From: Ruminococcaceae bacterium UBA4958
GTDB lineage: Bacteria > Bacillota > Clostridia > Oscillospirales > Acutalibacteraceae
DNA: 13,338 nt
NCBI GenBank assembly: GCA_002397355.1
Contig: DHAI01000012.1
Coordinates: 1-13,338, forward strand
Direction of reading: 5' to 3'
The notes under the pieces are model-generated. The model searched no databases. It worked only from the letters and a program-made list of their open reading frames with translations, and had not been told where the DNA came from. The position numbers and the translations under genes were made by a program. This document shows positions 1 to 7,483 of the stretch, one piece after another (position 1 is the stretch's first letter; every line of letters begins with the position of its first letter).

Positions 1-371
1 ATACAGTGATCGAACGGATGCTCGTTGATATAAAAAGATGTGATTCATTTGTGCTTTCTGCTGTAACAGGTGATTATGGAGATCAAATTAGTTCTATGTA
101 TAAATTAGGGGTATTCCTGTCTGTCCCGGTTCATATACGTTTAGAGCGTGTGGAGCGCAGGTCATTAGAACGATATGGAGAACGTGTTTTAGTTGGCGGC
201 GATATGTATGAAAAAGAACAAGGATTTTTAGAATTTGTTAAAACCCGCGACCTTTCGGCCATTGACGAATGGGCAAAAACATTAACTTGCCCAATCCTTC
301 ATCTTGATGGCACGAAAGCGGTTCCGGAAAATATCCAATTAATAATCGAGAGGTACAGCCGCATAAAATAA
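1..371 (+). CDS. P-loop kinase/ATPase-like protein, C-terminal fragment (cut by window edge)
   Basis: The reading frame is open to the left edge and ends at TAA 369-371, so the N-terminus, including any Walker A loop, lies outside the window. A GTG at 6 is available but has no ribosome binding site in view, so I treat the gene as partial. The visible ~122 residues show a beta strand (VPVHIRLERV), an Arg-rich stretch (ERVERRSLERYGERV) like the lid region of small nucleotide or shikimate kinase-type P-loop proteins, and a C-terminal strand (CPILHLDGT) that often precedes the last helix of such folds. The substrate cannot be assigned. G+C is about 41% by hand count (147 of the first 360 bases), well below the neighbours, which suggests a different origin. 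It converges on pflB, and no T-rich terminator is visible after it. Confidence 0.55.
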   Translation, partial: TVIERMLVDIKRCDSFVLSAVTGDYGDQISSMYKLGVFLSVPVHIRLERVERRSLERYGERVLVGGDMYEKEQGFLEFVKTRDLSAIDEWAKTLTCPILHLDGTKAVPENIQLIIERYSRIK

Positions 372-587
372 GCACATCGGGAAACTACATATGACCGAAC
401 TTTCCACACAGAAGAAGCCGGCCCTTGCGTCCCGCCTGTTCTGTTTCGTCCGTCGGGAGTGGGTCCTCAGGGGAGCGGAAATGAATGACGGATGTGCCGC
501 TGCCCTTGCAGACGGAAAGGCCAAGAAAGGCTGACGGCGGTTCTGGCAAACACCCGATAGGAAAGCGGAACGCGCGGAAGCCTTCGG

Positions 588-633
588 AAAACAAGCGGCC
601 GGCGCCGCCCGTAACCAACGGGCGGCGCCGGCC
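588..633 (-). terminator. Intrinsic terminator of pflB
   Basis: A perfect 15-bp inverted repeat (597-611 with 619-633, GGCCGGCGCCGCCCG arm) encloses a 7-base loop. On the minus strand it is followed by CTTGTTTT (588-595). It begins about 20 bases after the pflB stop codon. There is no T-run on the plus-strand side, so it should act only on minus-strand transcripts. Confidence 0.8.
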
Positions 634-651
634 AAAGCCGCGTTCCTGAAA

Positions 652-2898
652 TCACATTCTGTCGTGGCAGGTTCTTGAGATAACGTCGAGCTGCTGCTCT
701 CTCGTCAAGTCGATGAATTTTACCGCGTATCCCGATACGCGGATCGTGAAGTTTGCGTACTCGGGTTTCTCGGGGTGCTCCATCGCGTCCTTCAGCTTTT
801 CGGTACCGAATACGTTGACGTTCAGATGATGGGCGCCGCGGTCGAAATATCCGTCGAGGACATGTGTGAGCGTTTCGCTCCGCTCTCCCTCCGTATGCCC
901 CAGCGCGCCCGGGCTGATGGTCTGCGTGTTGGAAATACCGTCGAGCGCGTACTCGTAAGGCAGCTTCGCAACGGAGTTGAGGGACGCAAGCAGCCCGTTC
1001 TTTTCCGCGCCGTAGGACGGGTTTGCGCCGGGCGACAGAGGCGTCCACGCCTGCCTTCCGTCCGGCAGCGTGCCGGTATTCTTGCCGTAAACGACATTGG
1101 ACGTAATCGTCAGGATCGACGTCGTAGGCTCCGAATTGCGGTAGGTATGGTACTTGCGGATCTTCTTCATGAAGGTCTTGAGAAGCCACACGGCAATGTC
1201 GTCGGCGCGGTCGTCGTCGTTTCCATAACGCGGGAAGTCGCCTTCGATGTGGAAATCCACAGCCACGCCGCTTTCATTGCGCACGGGAGTGACCTTCGCG
1301 TATTTGATCGCGGACAGCGAGTCGACCACATGGGAAAAGCCCGCGATGCCGGTTGCGAACGTCCTTCTCACATCGGTGTCGATCAGAGCCATCTCCGCCG
1401 CTTCGTAATAATACTTGTCGTGCATATACTGAATCAGGTTCAGAACGTTCACATAAAGCCCCGCAAGCCAGTCCATCATGACGTCGTACTTCGCCATCAC
1501 GTCGTCGTAGTCAAGCACCGCGGAGGTGACGGGTTTGTAAGCGGGCCCCACCTGCTGGCCGGTCTTTTCGTCCACGCCGCCGTTGATTGCATACAGCAGG
1601 CATTTGGCAAGATTGGCGCGGGCGCCGAAGAACTGCATCTCCTTGCCGGTCTGCGTGGCGGAGACGCAGCAGCAGATGCTGTAGTCGTCGCCCCAGATGG
1701 GACGCATCACGTCGTCGTTCTCGTACTGGATGGAGCTTGTTTTCACGGAAATGGAAGCCGCGTACTTCTTATAGCTTTCCGGGAGCCTCGAGGAATAGAG
1801 GACCGTGAGATTCGGCTCCGGCGCGGGCCCCATGTTCTCAAGCGTATGCAGGAACCGGTAGTCGTTCTTCGTCACCATATGGCGGCCGTCCGTTCCGAGG
1901 CCCGCCGTTTCCAGCGTGGCCCAGACGGGATCGCCGGAGAAGAGCTGGTTGTAAGAAGGGATGCGCGCGAACTTCACCATCCTCAGTTTCAGTACCAGAT
2001 GGTCGATCAGCTCCTGCGCTTCCTTCTCGGTAAGCGTTCCTTCCTTCAGGTCGCGGTCGATATAGATGTCGAGGAACGTGGACACGCGGCCGACGCTCAT
2101 CGCGGCGCCGTTCTGGCTTCTGATCGCCGCCAGGTATCCGAAATACAGCCACTGGACGGCTTCCTGCGCGTTGTTTGCCGGCTTTGAAATATCGAATCCG
2201 TATCCCGCCGCCATTTCCTTCATCTGCTTCAGGGCCCGGATCTGGTCGGCGAGCTCCTCCCTCTGGCGGATCACGTCGTCCGTCATGGTCCCGGACCCGC
2301 AGTTGGCAAAGTCGTCCTGCTTCTTTGCGATCAGGTAGTCGATGCCGTAAAGGGCAATCCGGCGGTAATCGCCGACGATGCGCCCGCGCCCGTAGGTGTC
2401 CGGCAGGCCGGTTATGATCTTGTTGTGGCGGGCCTTTTTCATTTCCGGCGTATAAGCGTCGAAAACCGCCTGGTTGTGCGTTTTATGGTATTCCGTAAAA
2501 ATTTTGTGCAGCTCCGGGGCCGGGGTATAGCCGTACGTCGTGCAGGCTTCCTCCGCCATCTTGATTCCGCCGTAGGGCATGAACGCCCGTTTCAGGGGTT
2601 TGTCCGTCTGCAGGCCCACGACCTTTTCAAGGCCTTTATTTTCACTGTCGATATAGGCGGGGCCGTAAGCGGTGATGCCGGAGACGACCTTCGTCTCCAT
2701 GTCCAGCACGCCGTTGTTTGCCCGCTCCTGCTTCTGAAGCTCCTGTACTTTTCCCCAGAGCTTGTTCGTCGCGTCCGTCGGCCCTTCCAGAAAGCTCTGG
2801 TCGCCGTCATACTGCGTATAATTGTTCTGAATGAAGTCCCTCACATTGACGTCGTCCGTCCAATGAGAGCCTTTGAAACCTCTCCACTCCCGCTTCAT
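652..2898 (-). CDS. pflB: Formate C-acetyltransferase (pyruvate formate-lyase), glycyl radical enzyme
   Basis: This enzyme converts pyruvate and CoA to acetyl-CoA and formate in the cytoplasm during anaerobic fermentation. The 748 residues are close to the 760 of E. coli PflB. Family landmarks are all visible. The N-terminal PFL domain contains [16 protein letters not shown] (about 170-185). The active-site cysteine pair is at 410-411 in [29 protein letters not shown] sequence; R427 aligns with the pyruvate-binding Arg435 of E. coli at the same offset of 8 as the cysteines. The glycyl radical motif RVSGYAVKF has its Gly at 723. An extra Cys (409) makes a CCC run where E. coli has ACC. The ATG at 2898 is supported by AAAGGAG (2906-2912) 7 bases upstream. 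The gene lies 123 bases after pflA on the same strand and has its own FNR-box promoter, so it can be transcribed alone or by read-through. No essential residue seems missing. Confidence 0.97.
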   Translation of the reverse strand: MKREWRGFKGSHWTDDVNVRDFIQNNYTQYDGDQSFLEGPTDATNKLWGKVQELQKQERANNGVLDMETKVVSGITAYGPAYIDSENKGLEKVVGLQTDKPLKRAFMPYGGIKMAEEACTTYGYTPAPELHKIFTEYHKTHNQAVFDAYTPEMKKARHNKIITGLPDTYGRGRIVGDYRRIALYGIDYLIAKKQDDFANCGSGTMTDDVIRQREELADQIRALKQMKEMAAGYGFDISKPANNAQEAVQWLYFGYLAAIRSQNGAAMSVGRVSTFLDIYIDRDLKEGTLTEKEAQELIDHLVLKLRMVKFARIPSYNQLFSGDPVWATLETAGLGTDGRHMVTKNDYRFLHTLENMGPAPEPNLTVLYSSRLPESYKKYAASISVKTSSIQYENDDVMRPIWGDDYSICCCVSATQTGKEMQFFGARANLAKCLLYAINGGVDEKTGQQVGPAYKPVTSAVLDYDDVMAKYDVMMDWLAGLYVNVLNLIQYMHDKYYYEAAEMALIDTDVRRTFATGIAGFSHVVDSLSAIKYAKVTPVRNESGVAVDFHIEGDFPRYGNDDDRADDIAVWLLKTFMKKIRKYHTYRNSEPTTSILTITSNVVYGKNTGTLPDGRQAWTPLSPGANPSYGAEKNGLLASLNSVAKLPYEYALDGISNTQTISPGALGHTEGERSETLTHVLDGYFDRGAHHLNVNVFGTEKLKDAMEHPEKPEYANFTIRVSGYAVKFIDLTREQQLDVISRTCHDRM

Positions 2899-2923
2899 AA
2901 CATTGCTCCTTTCTGAGATCGCG

Positions 2924-2940
2924 TGCAGCTTTCCGCTGCA
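2924..2940 (-). other. Small hairpin in the pflB leader
   Basis: The inverted repeat TGCAGC-N5-GCTGCA lies in the predicted 5' untranslated region of pflB, 11 bases upstream of the Shine-Dalgarno sequence. It could stabilise the transcript or be chance. It has no T-run, so it is not a terminator. Confidence 0.35.
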
Positions 2941-2957
2941 ATTCTGACTTTGACTAT

Positions 2958-2999
2958 ATTTTAACCGATACGATCCGTCGATTCCTTGATCGTAATCAA
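2958..2999 (-). promoter_or_regulatory. FNR-box (class II-like) promoter of pflB
   Basis: TTGATTACGATCAA (minus strand, 2986-2999) matches the E. coli FNR consensus TTGAT-N4-ATCAA at all ten specified bases. On the minus strand TAAAAT (2958-2963) matches the -10 consensus at five of six positions. If this is the -10, transcription starts near 2951 and the box centre lies at -41.5, the standard class II FNR activator position. An overlapping alternative -10, TATAGT (2953-2958), would put the box near -46.5. No good -35 hexamer exists apart from the box, as expected for an activator-dependent promoter. The box starts 22 bases after the pflA stop codon. Confidence 0.75.
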
Positions 3000-3021
3000 A
3001 AAAGCGCAGTCGTTTTTCCCG

Positions 3022-3792
3022 TTACCGGGCCGGCGAAGCGTTCTCCCGCGCGTTCGCAGCGCCGCTTTCGCCGCGGAGGATCCGTTCGGCGTTTTTTACG
3101 CGCTCCGCGCTTGGCGCTTCCACGCCCTCGAGGGAATAGGGGATGCCGAGTTCTTTCCACTTGTATTCCCCCATGGAATGGTAGGGAAGCACCTCGATCT
3201 TCTTCACGTTTTTGAGCGTGAGGATAAAGTCCCGCGTTCTCCGAAGGTAGCCGTCGTCGTCCGTGATCCCCGGAACGAGCACATGCCGGATCCAGACGGG
3301 CTTGCCGGTCTCGGACAGATAGCGGAACAGGTCGAGGATATTGTCGTTCGGCCGGCCCGTCAGCTTCCGGTGCTCCGCGGGGTCGATATGCTTGATATCC
3401 ATCAGGAGAAGATCCGTGTACCGCATCAGCTCCTGGAATTTTGAAAAAAACGGTTCCTCCTTCGTGAAAGGCTCGCCGGCCGTATCGATTACGGTATTGA
3501 TCCCGCGCGCTTTTGCCTTCCGGAACAGATCGAGAAGGAAGTCGATCTGCAAAAGGGGTTCCCCGCCGCTGACGGTAATCCCGCCTTCTTTTCCCCAATA
3601 GCCGCGGTACCGCTCCGCCTGGTCCAGCAATTCGTCCGCCGTGCGCAGGTCGTTGGAACGGGGGTCCCACGTATCGACGTTGTGGCAGTAGCGGCAGCGC
3701 ATCCTGCATCCTTTCAAAAAGACGATGAATCGAATCCCCGGGCCGTCGACGGAACCGAAGGATTCTGTCGAATGAATCGCTCCTCTGATCAT
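3022..3792 (-). CDS. pflA: Pyruvate formate-lyase activating enzyme (radical SAM)
   Basis: This enzyme uses a [4Fe-4S] cluster and S-adenosylmethionine to install the glycyl radical on PflB. The radical SAM motif CRMRCRYC (C-x3-C-x2-C) is at residues 29, 33 and 36 of a 256-residue protein, the usual family length being about 245-260. GGEP of the SAM-binding region follows in GGITVSGGEPLLQ, then DIKH, a family-typical stretch. A longer frame opens at 3861, but the ATG at 3790-3792 is chosen because GGAGG (3801-3805) sits 8 bases upstream and the N-terminus then begins MIRGAIHSTESFGSVDGPG, as in known PflA. The longer frame would also run through the FNR box and promoter. It precedes pflB in transcription order, whereas pflB more often comes first. 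Confidence 0.95.
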   Translation of the reverse strand: MIRGAIHSTESFGSVDGPGIRFIVFLKGCRMRCRYCHNVDTWDPRSNDLRTADELLDQAERYRGYWGKEGGITVSGGEPLLQIDFLLDLFRKAKARGINTVIDTAGEPFTKEEPFFSKFQELMRYTDLLLMDIKHIDPAEHRKLTGRPNDNILDLFRYLSETGKPVWIRHVLVPGITDDDGYLRRTRDFILTLKNVKKIEVLPYHSMGEYKWKELGIPYSLEGVEAPSAERVKNAERILRGESGAANARENASPAR

Positions 3793-3800
3793 AAGCGGTC

Positions 3801-3805
3801 CCTCC
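3801..3805 (-). promoter_or_regulatory. Ribosome binding site deciding the pflA start
   Basis: GGAGG on the minus strand lies 8 bases before the ATG at 3792. It is the main reason for rejecting the in-frame upstream ATG at 3861. Confidence 0.85.
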
Positions 3806-3819
3806 TTTCCGCTGCCCTC

Positions 3820-3861
3820 AGCATACTCCCGTTTCCGCCCCTTTTCTTTGATCAGGATCAA
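3820..3861 (-). promoter_or_regulatory. FNR-box (class II-like) promoter of pflA
   Basis: TTGATCCTGATCAA (minus strand, 3848-3861) is a perfect TTGAT-N4-ATCAA FNR box. TATGCT (3820-3825) matches the -10 consensus at four of six bases. With it as -10, the start is near 3813 and the box centre is at -41.5, the same geometry as at pflB. The site lies between the fnr-like gene's terminator and the pflA ribosome binding site, so pflA begins its own transcription unit. Confidence 0.72.
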
Positions 3862-3909
3862 GTTCCCCGCGGCGGATTCCGCCCGCCGGCCGAACGGCGC
3901 GGCGGGATG

Positions 3910-3959
3910 AAAAAAAACCGGAGGGCCCGCCGCCTGCGCTGCACAGGCGGCGGGCCCTC
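3910..3959 (-). terminator. Intrinsic terminator of the FNR-type regulator gene
   Basis: A perfect 16-bp stem (3921-3936 with 3944-3959) and 7-base loop are followed on the minus strand by CGG and eight consecutive T (3910-3917). This is a canonical Rho-independent terminator starting 13 bases after the regulator's stop codon. It separates the regulator from pflA. Confidence 0.93.
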
Positions 3960-3972
3960 ACGGCCGTTTCCT

Positions 3973-4731
3973 TCAAGGATTCGTTTTGTTTTTCGCGGGC
4001 AGCTTCACCGACCGGCTGGCCTCGTAGATCTTCTTCAGCTCGCCGCGGTTCGTGACCAGGATCTTCCCCTGCCCGAGCCTTTTGATGAGGCGGGCTTTTT
4101 CAAACCTGCTCAGGATTCTGCTGACGGTCTCCGGGCGCAGCCCGATGCTGGCGGCGATGTCCTCCAGCTTCAGCTTGATCTCCGGCCCGACGCACCGGAT
4201 GTCCCTGTCCAGCAGAAATCCCGCCAGCCGCACTTCCGGGTTGCGGATGGAGAGCAGGAGCGCCTTTTCGTTGGAGTCCTTCAGCCGGAGCGAGAGCAGC
4301 GAGATGAGATTCATCGCGATGCTCGGGCGGTCCGCGAGGAACCGGATGAACTCGCTCTTTTTGATTTCACAAAAATCCACCTTTGTCAGGCACACCGCCG
4401 AATATGGAAAAACGGCGTTTTCAAGGAAAAGGTTTTCCCAGATGGCGTCCCCGTCGTGGATGATGTCGAGGATGTATTCGTTTCCGTCGGCATCGTATTT
4501 GCAGAGCTTGATCCTTCCTTTCCGGATGATCAGGACGGAGTCCACTTTTTCCCCCACCCGGAACAGCGTGCTGCCCTTTGCCCCGGTTGTCCGTATGGCG
4601 TGCTCCGTAAGGCTCTGCCGCACCTCTTCCGGAAGAGCGCCGAACAGCGGGACGCTCGTCGTGCACCAGATGCCCTCTTTGCAGTTTGCGCATCCGGGCG
4701 TTGTTTTTCGATCCGTTTTTTCCATCACCAT
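3973..4731 (-). CDS. FNR-type oxygen-responsive transcription regulator (Crp/Fnr family)
   Basis: This is a cytoplasmic DNA-binding dimer expected to sense oxygen through a [4Fe-4S] cluster. At 252 residues it matches E. coli FNR (250). Numbered from the ATG at 4731, Cys14, Cys17 and Cys23 form C-x2-C-x5-C, exactly the spacing of FNR Cys20/23/29. Cys121 in DFCEIKKSEF lines up with FNR Cys122 (MVCEIPFE). A cyclic-nucleotide-binding-like beta barrel spans about 26-140, then a dimer helix, then the winged helix with LEDIAASIGL and the recognition helix RPETVSRILSRF. Glu201, Ser204 and Arg205 equal the E-x2-SR residues with which FNR reads TTGAT. The adjacent pflA and pflB carry perfect FNR boxes, so they are the likely targets. 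The start is uncertain: the weak CGGGG (4733-4737) is better spaced for the third codon, ATG at 4725, than for ATG at 4731. It could instead sense another signal, but the cysteine match argues for oxygen. Confidence 0.9.
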   Translation of the reverse strand: MVMEKTDRKTTPGCANCKEGIWCTTSVPLFGALPEEVRQSLTEHAIRTTGAKGSTLFRVGEKVDSVLIIRKGRIKLCKYDADGNEYILDIIHDGDAIWENLFLENAVFPYSAVCLTKVDFCEIKKSEFIRFLADRPSIAMNLISLLSLRLKDSNEKALLLSIRNPEVRLAGFLLDRDIRCVGPEIKLKLEDIAASIGLRPETVSRILSRFEKARLIKRLGQGKILVTNRGELKKIYEASRSVKLPAKNKTNP

Positions 4732-4772
4732 AACCCCGCAGTAAATTTCAATCGCAAAAACGTCTTCTATCT

Positions 4773-4801
4773 ATTTTATCACAACCCGGGCGGCATGGAA
4801 A
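4773..4801 (-). promoter_or_regulatory. Probable promoter of the FNR-type regulator gene
   Basis: On the minus strand, TTTCCA (4796-4801, four of six -35 bases), a 17-base spacer and TAAAAT (4773-4778, five of six) are found, with an extended -10 TG one base upstream. The start would be near 4766. No FNR box is seen here, so there is no sign of autoregulation of the kind known for E. coli fnr. Confidence 0.55.
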
Positions 4802-4894
4802 AGGCCCAAAGAGGCGATCGGGCGCCATATTTTTCCGGAACCGCCGAATGTCCCTTGACTGCCTTCCAAAAAACGACAATTTACCTGTAAGCCC

Positions 4895-4943
4895 AAAAAA
4901 GCGCAATGCAGAAACAGGCGTTGGCAGCACCTGCCTCCTGCAT
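4895..4943 (-). terminator. Possible terminator downstream of the FAD-dependent oxidoreductase gene
   Basis: On the minus strand ATGCAG (4938-4943) can pair with CTGCAT (4906-4911), with a smaller GGCAG/CTGCC hairpin inside. TGCGC and six T (4895-4900) follow. It begins about 87 bases after the stop codon and the stem is interrupted, so support is modest. The rest of the 298-base gap 4732-5029 holds the regulator's promoter and nothing else I can recognise. Confidence 0.4.
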
Positions 4944-5029
4944 ACGGAGAACACGCCTCCATACGCAACCGATTCATCGGCACATTGCGGTTCTCGTTGT
5001 GCCGTTATGCGGCGCTGCCTGAAATATAT

Positions 5030-6316
5030 TTAAGAGTTCTGAGGCGTGGGAACAATAGCGCCCAGCGCGGTCAGCCCGGCGCACAGCTTTTGATACGCCA
5101 CTTCCCCGACCGGAACGTTCCCAAGAGCGGAAAGAGCCGCCGCGACTCCGGCGGCCTGCCCGTCCGCCATGCAGGACGCCTGGACGCGGTAGGCGCTGTT
5201 CGCTTCTGCGTCGCCGGAAATGCAGCGCCCTGCCGCGAGCAGCCGCTTTGAGCCTTCCGGCACCAGCGCGCCGTACGGGATAGTCGGCACGACTCCATCC
5301 TTCAAAAAGGCCTGCTCGATCCCGGTCGGGACATGGCGGTCGATCGGGTAAAACGAGTAGCAGATTGCGTCGCTATATCTTTTTCCGTTCAGGTAGTCCT
5401 CCTTCGTGATCGTTTTCCGGCCGATAATCCGATATGTCTCGCGGACGCCGCATTCGTCGGAGAAATTTACGATCTGCAGGTTTTCCAGTCCCGGCATTTT
5501 TCTCAAGGCGTTTCGAATGCGCATCAGCGAACATCTTGCGTCCATTTCAACTTTCGTGCGATCTTCCGAGGACGCTCCGTTTCGCATGGAAACATGCATG
5601 TTAATCCGCTTGTTTTTCAGTGAACCGAGAAGAGTTCCGCCCTGGAAGTCTTCGGGAAACAGCTCGTGAGTCCGGAAGGCTTGTGCCACATATCCGTTCA
5701 GAGCGCCTTCGTCGAGCGCGTTGAAATCATATCCTCCGAGATCGTGAATGAGCGTCGCAGGCTGGAGCGTTTGGCTCTTTTGCCGGGCATACCCCATGAT
5801 TCCGGCAAGATCGGCATCTCCTGTGGCGTCGACGGCACGTTTGGCCGAAACCAGGCGCACCCCTTCTTTTCCCGCCGTCAGGAGAAGAACGCGACCGTCC
5901 TGTTCCTCCGCTCCGGATACCATGGTATGAAGCCGCACCGCCACGCCGCTTTTCCGGCAGGCTTCATCGAGCACATAAGCGTAGACGAAGCGGTTGATCA
6001 AAATCTGCTCTTCCCAGTGATGCTCGGGGCTGTGTACGATCTTGGGAATGGAAGCGCCGCCCAGCTCCCGCGCACGTAAAATGGCTTTCCAACACGGCCC
6101 GTCGATAATCTGTTTTCCCCACGCGTGAAAAAGGCCGGGGAAATTGACGCCGGCGGCAACGGCCGTTCCTCCCAGCACGCCGTTTTTTTCCATGAGCATG
6201 GTGCGCGCGCCGGTCAGGGCGCAGGCAACGGCGGCAAAGCAGCCGGCCGGACCGCCGCCGACTACGGCGACATCGGTTTTGACCGGTTCGTTTTCACTTG
6301 GATGAAAAGAATACAT
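5030..6316 (-). CDS. FAD-dependent oxidoreductase (FAD_oxidored family), substrate unknown
   Basis: This is a 428-residue flavoprotein with no signal peptide. The N-terminal Rossmann motif DVAVVGGGPAG (15-25) ends in the ribose-binding acidic residue of MLMEK (43). Further FAD-family motifs are ATGDADLAG (164-172), VRETYRIIGRKTITKEDY (291-308) and the C-terminal AAGRCISGDAEANSAYRVQA plus CMADGQAAG (361-390), which close over the flavin in this family. There is no ferredoxin-like cysteine cluster, unlike HdrA-type relatives. The frame is open to 6403, but the ATG at 6314-6316 is chosen because AAGGAGA (6326-6332) lies 9 bases upstream and the fold begins just after. It is a single-gene unit divergent from the MoxR operon, so the neighbourhood does not reveal a substrate. 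Family members are often poorly characterised dehydrogenases. Confidence 0.85.
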   Translation of the reverse strand: MYSFHPSENEPVKTDVAVVGGGPAGCFAAVACALTGARTMLMEKNGVLGGTAVAAGVNFPGLFHAWGKQIIDGPCWKAILRARELGGASIPKIVHSPEHHWEEQILINRFVYAYVLDEACRKSGVAVRLHTMVSGAEEQDGRVLLLTAGKEGVRLVSAKRAVDATGDADLAGIMGYARQKSQTLQPATLIHDLGGYDFNALDEGALNGYVAQAFRTHELFPEDFQGGTLLGSLKNKRINMHVSMRNGASSEDRTKVEMDARCSLMRIRNALRKMPGLENLQIVNFSDECGVRETYRIIGRKTITKEDYLNGKRYSDAICYSFYPIDRHVPTGIEQAFLKDGVVPTIPYGALVPEGSKRLLAAGRCISGDAEANSAYRVQASCMADGQAAGVAAALSALGNVPVGEVAYQKLCAGLTALGAIVPTPQNS

Positions 6317-6365
6317 GCAGTACCATCTCCTTGAAAAATTAGGCGGCGGCGCACACTTCCGCGGG

Positions 6366-6395
6366 TTGCGCTTTATTCGATAACTATGATATGAT
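6366..6395 (+). promoter_or_regulatory. Candidate promoter of the MoxR-DUF58-transglutaminase operon
   Basis: TTGCGC (6366-6371, four of six -35 bases), an 18-base spacer and TATGAT (6390-6395, five of six -10 bases) are present in the A+T-rich core of the 211-base divergent region. A second TATGAT overlaps at 6385-6390. The start would be near 6402, giving a leader of about 126 bases with no convincing structure beyond a CCCCGCGGGG palindrome (6446-6455). The promoter of the divergent FAD gene must lie in the same region, but I could not single one out. Confidence 0.45.
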
Positions 6396-6527
6396 AGAAA
6401 CATCCTTTATTTTTCATCATAAGCCTTTCGAAGAATGGTCGCTTTCCCCGCGGGGTGCGGATGCGGTCGAGAAAACGGAGGGGCGGTCCATACCGGGAGA
6501 ATCAGCGGGAAGGGTGTGGCTTTTTTC

Positions 6528-7478
6528 ATGGACGATATACGGCAGGCCCGCAAAGTGCTGACCGACGTGGTGGAAAACGTCGGGAAAGCCATCATCGGGA
6601 AACGGCGGACGATCGAGCTGGTCGTGCTTGCCATGGCAAGCGGCGGCCACGTGCTGATCGAGGATATTCCGGGCGTCGGGAAGACAAGCCTTGCCTGCGC
6701 GCTTGCCCGGTCGGTGGACTGCGAGTTCAAGCGCATTCAGTTCACTCCGGACATTCTCCCCTCGGATATCACGGGGTTTTCCATCTATAATTCCGGCACG
6801 GGAAAATTCGAGTATCGTCCCGGGCCGGTGATGAGCAACTTTGTGCTGGCGGACGAGATCAACCGCACTTCCCCGAAAACGCAGGCGAGCCTGCTTGAGA
6901 TCATGGAGGAGGGCAACGTGACGGTCGACGGCGTAAGCCACCCGCTGCCCCAGCCGTTCATGATCCTCGCGACGCAAAACCCCATCGAGTATCAGGGGAC
7001 TTATCCGCTGCCGGAAGCGGAGATCGACCGCTTCACCATCCGGGTTTCCCTGGGCTATCCCGAAACGGAGGACGAGCTTCGGATCCTGTACAACTCGCAT
7101 TGCAATCAGGCCGCGAACCTTTCGGCCGTCGCAAGCGCCGGCGATGTGCTCATGGTAAGGAAAAAGGTTTTATCGGTCCATGTTTCCGAAGAGGTGGGGC
7201 GCTATATCCTGGCCGTCGTGGGGGCAACCCGCACCGGCGGCGAATTTGCGCTGGGCGCGAGCCCGCGCGCTTCCATCATGCTGTTTCAGATGTCGCAGGC
7301 GCTCGCGCTGTACCGGGGGAGGGAATTCGTCATCCCGGACGATGTGAAGTTTCTTGCGCCCTTCGTGCTCTGCCATCGGCTGCTGCCGTCCCGCGGGACG
7401 AAAGCTTCCGGCGGAAAGGTCTCGGAGATCGTCGACGGGATTCTGGCGTCGACGCCGGCTCCCTCTTTGAGAGCATAG
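6528..7478 (+). CDS. MoxR family AAA+ ATPase
   Basis: This is a 316-residue AAA+ chaperone-like ATPase. Visible motifs are Walker A PGVGKT (48-53), Walker B FVLADE (105-110), sensor 1 ATQNP (148-152) in the MoxR-typical ILATQNPIEYQGTYPLPEAE stretch, and the arginine-containing GASPRA (243-248). MoxR ATPases are thought to help fold or activate partner complexes, often with von Willebrand or DUF58 proteins. The next gene is a DUF58 protein, starting 5 bases after this stop codon, so the two are translationally linked. The frame extends up to ATG 6435, but the ATG at 6528 fits the family's N-terminus; GGGAAGGG (6507-6514) lies 13 bases before it, a rather long spacing. GTG 6516 is another possible start. 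Confidence 0.92.
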   Translation: MDDIRQARKVLTDVVENVGKAIIGKRRTIELVVLAMASGGHVLIEDIPGVGKTSLACALARSVDCEFKRIQFTPDILPSDITGFSIYNSGTGKFEYRPGPVMSNFVLADEINRTSPKTQASLLEIMEEGNVTVDGVSHPLPQPFMILATQNPIEYQGTYPLPEAEIDRFTIRVSLGYPETEDELRILYNSHCNQAANLSAVASAGDVLMVRKKVLSVHVSEEVGRYILAVVGATRTGGEFALGASPRASIMLFQMSQALALYRGREFVIPDDVKFLAPFVLCHRLLPSRGTKASGGKVSEIVDGILASTPAPSLRA

Positions 7479-7483
7479 CGCAT

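Noticed and set aside
391..534. Small 47-codon open frame in the gap between the left partial gene and pflB
   Set aside because: It has no proper ribosome binding site and no recognisable sequence. Apart from the pflB terminator I see nothing else in 372-651.
775..2187. Long plus-strand open frame (470 codons) antisense to pflB
   Set aside because: It mirrors pflB codons in G+C-rich DNA, has no recognisable domain, and the opposite strand holds an unmistakable PFL.
3682..4890. Plus-strand 402-codon open frame across pflA and the regulator
   Set aside because: It crosses a strong hairpin terminator and two promoters and shows no domain, while the minus strand carries clear genes.
7100..7483. 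Upstream extension of the DUF58 gene through most of moxR
   Set aside because: The same frame is open by chance inside moxR; the ATG at 7484 right after the moxR stop gives the normal membrane-anchored N-terminus.
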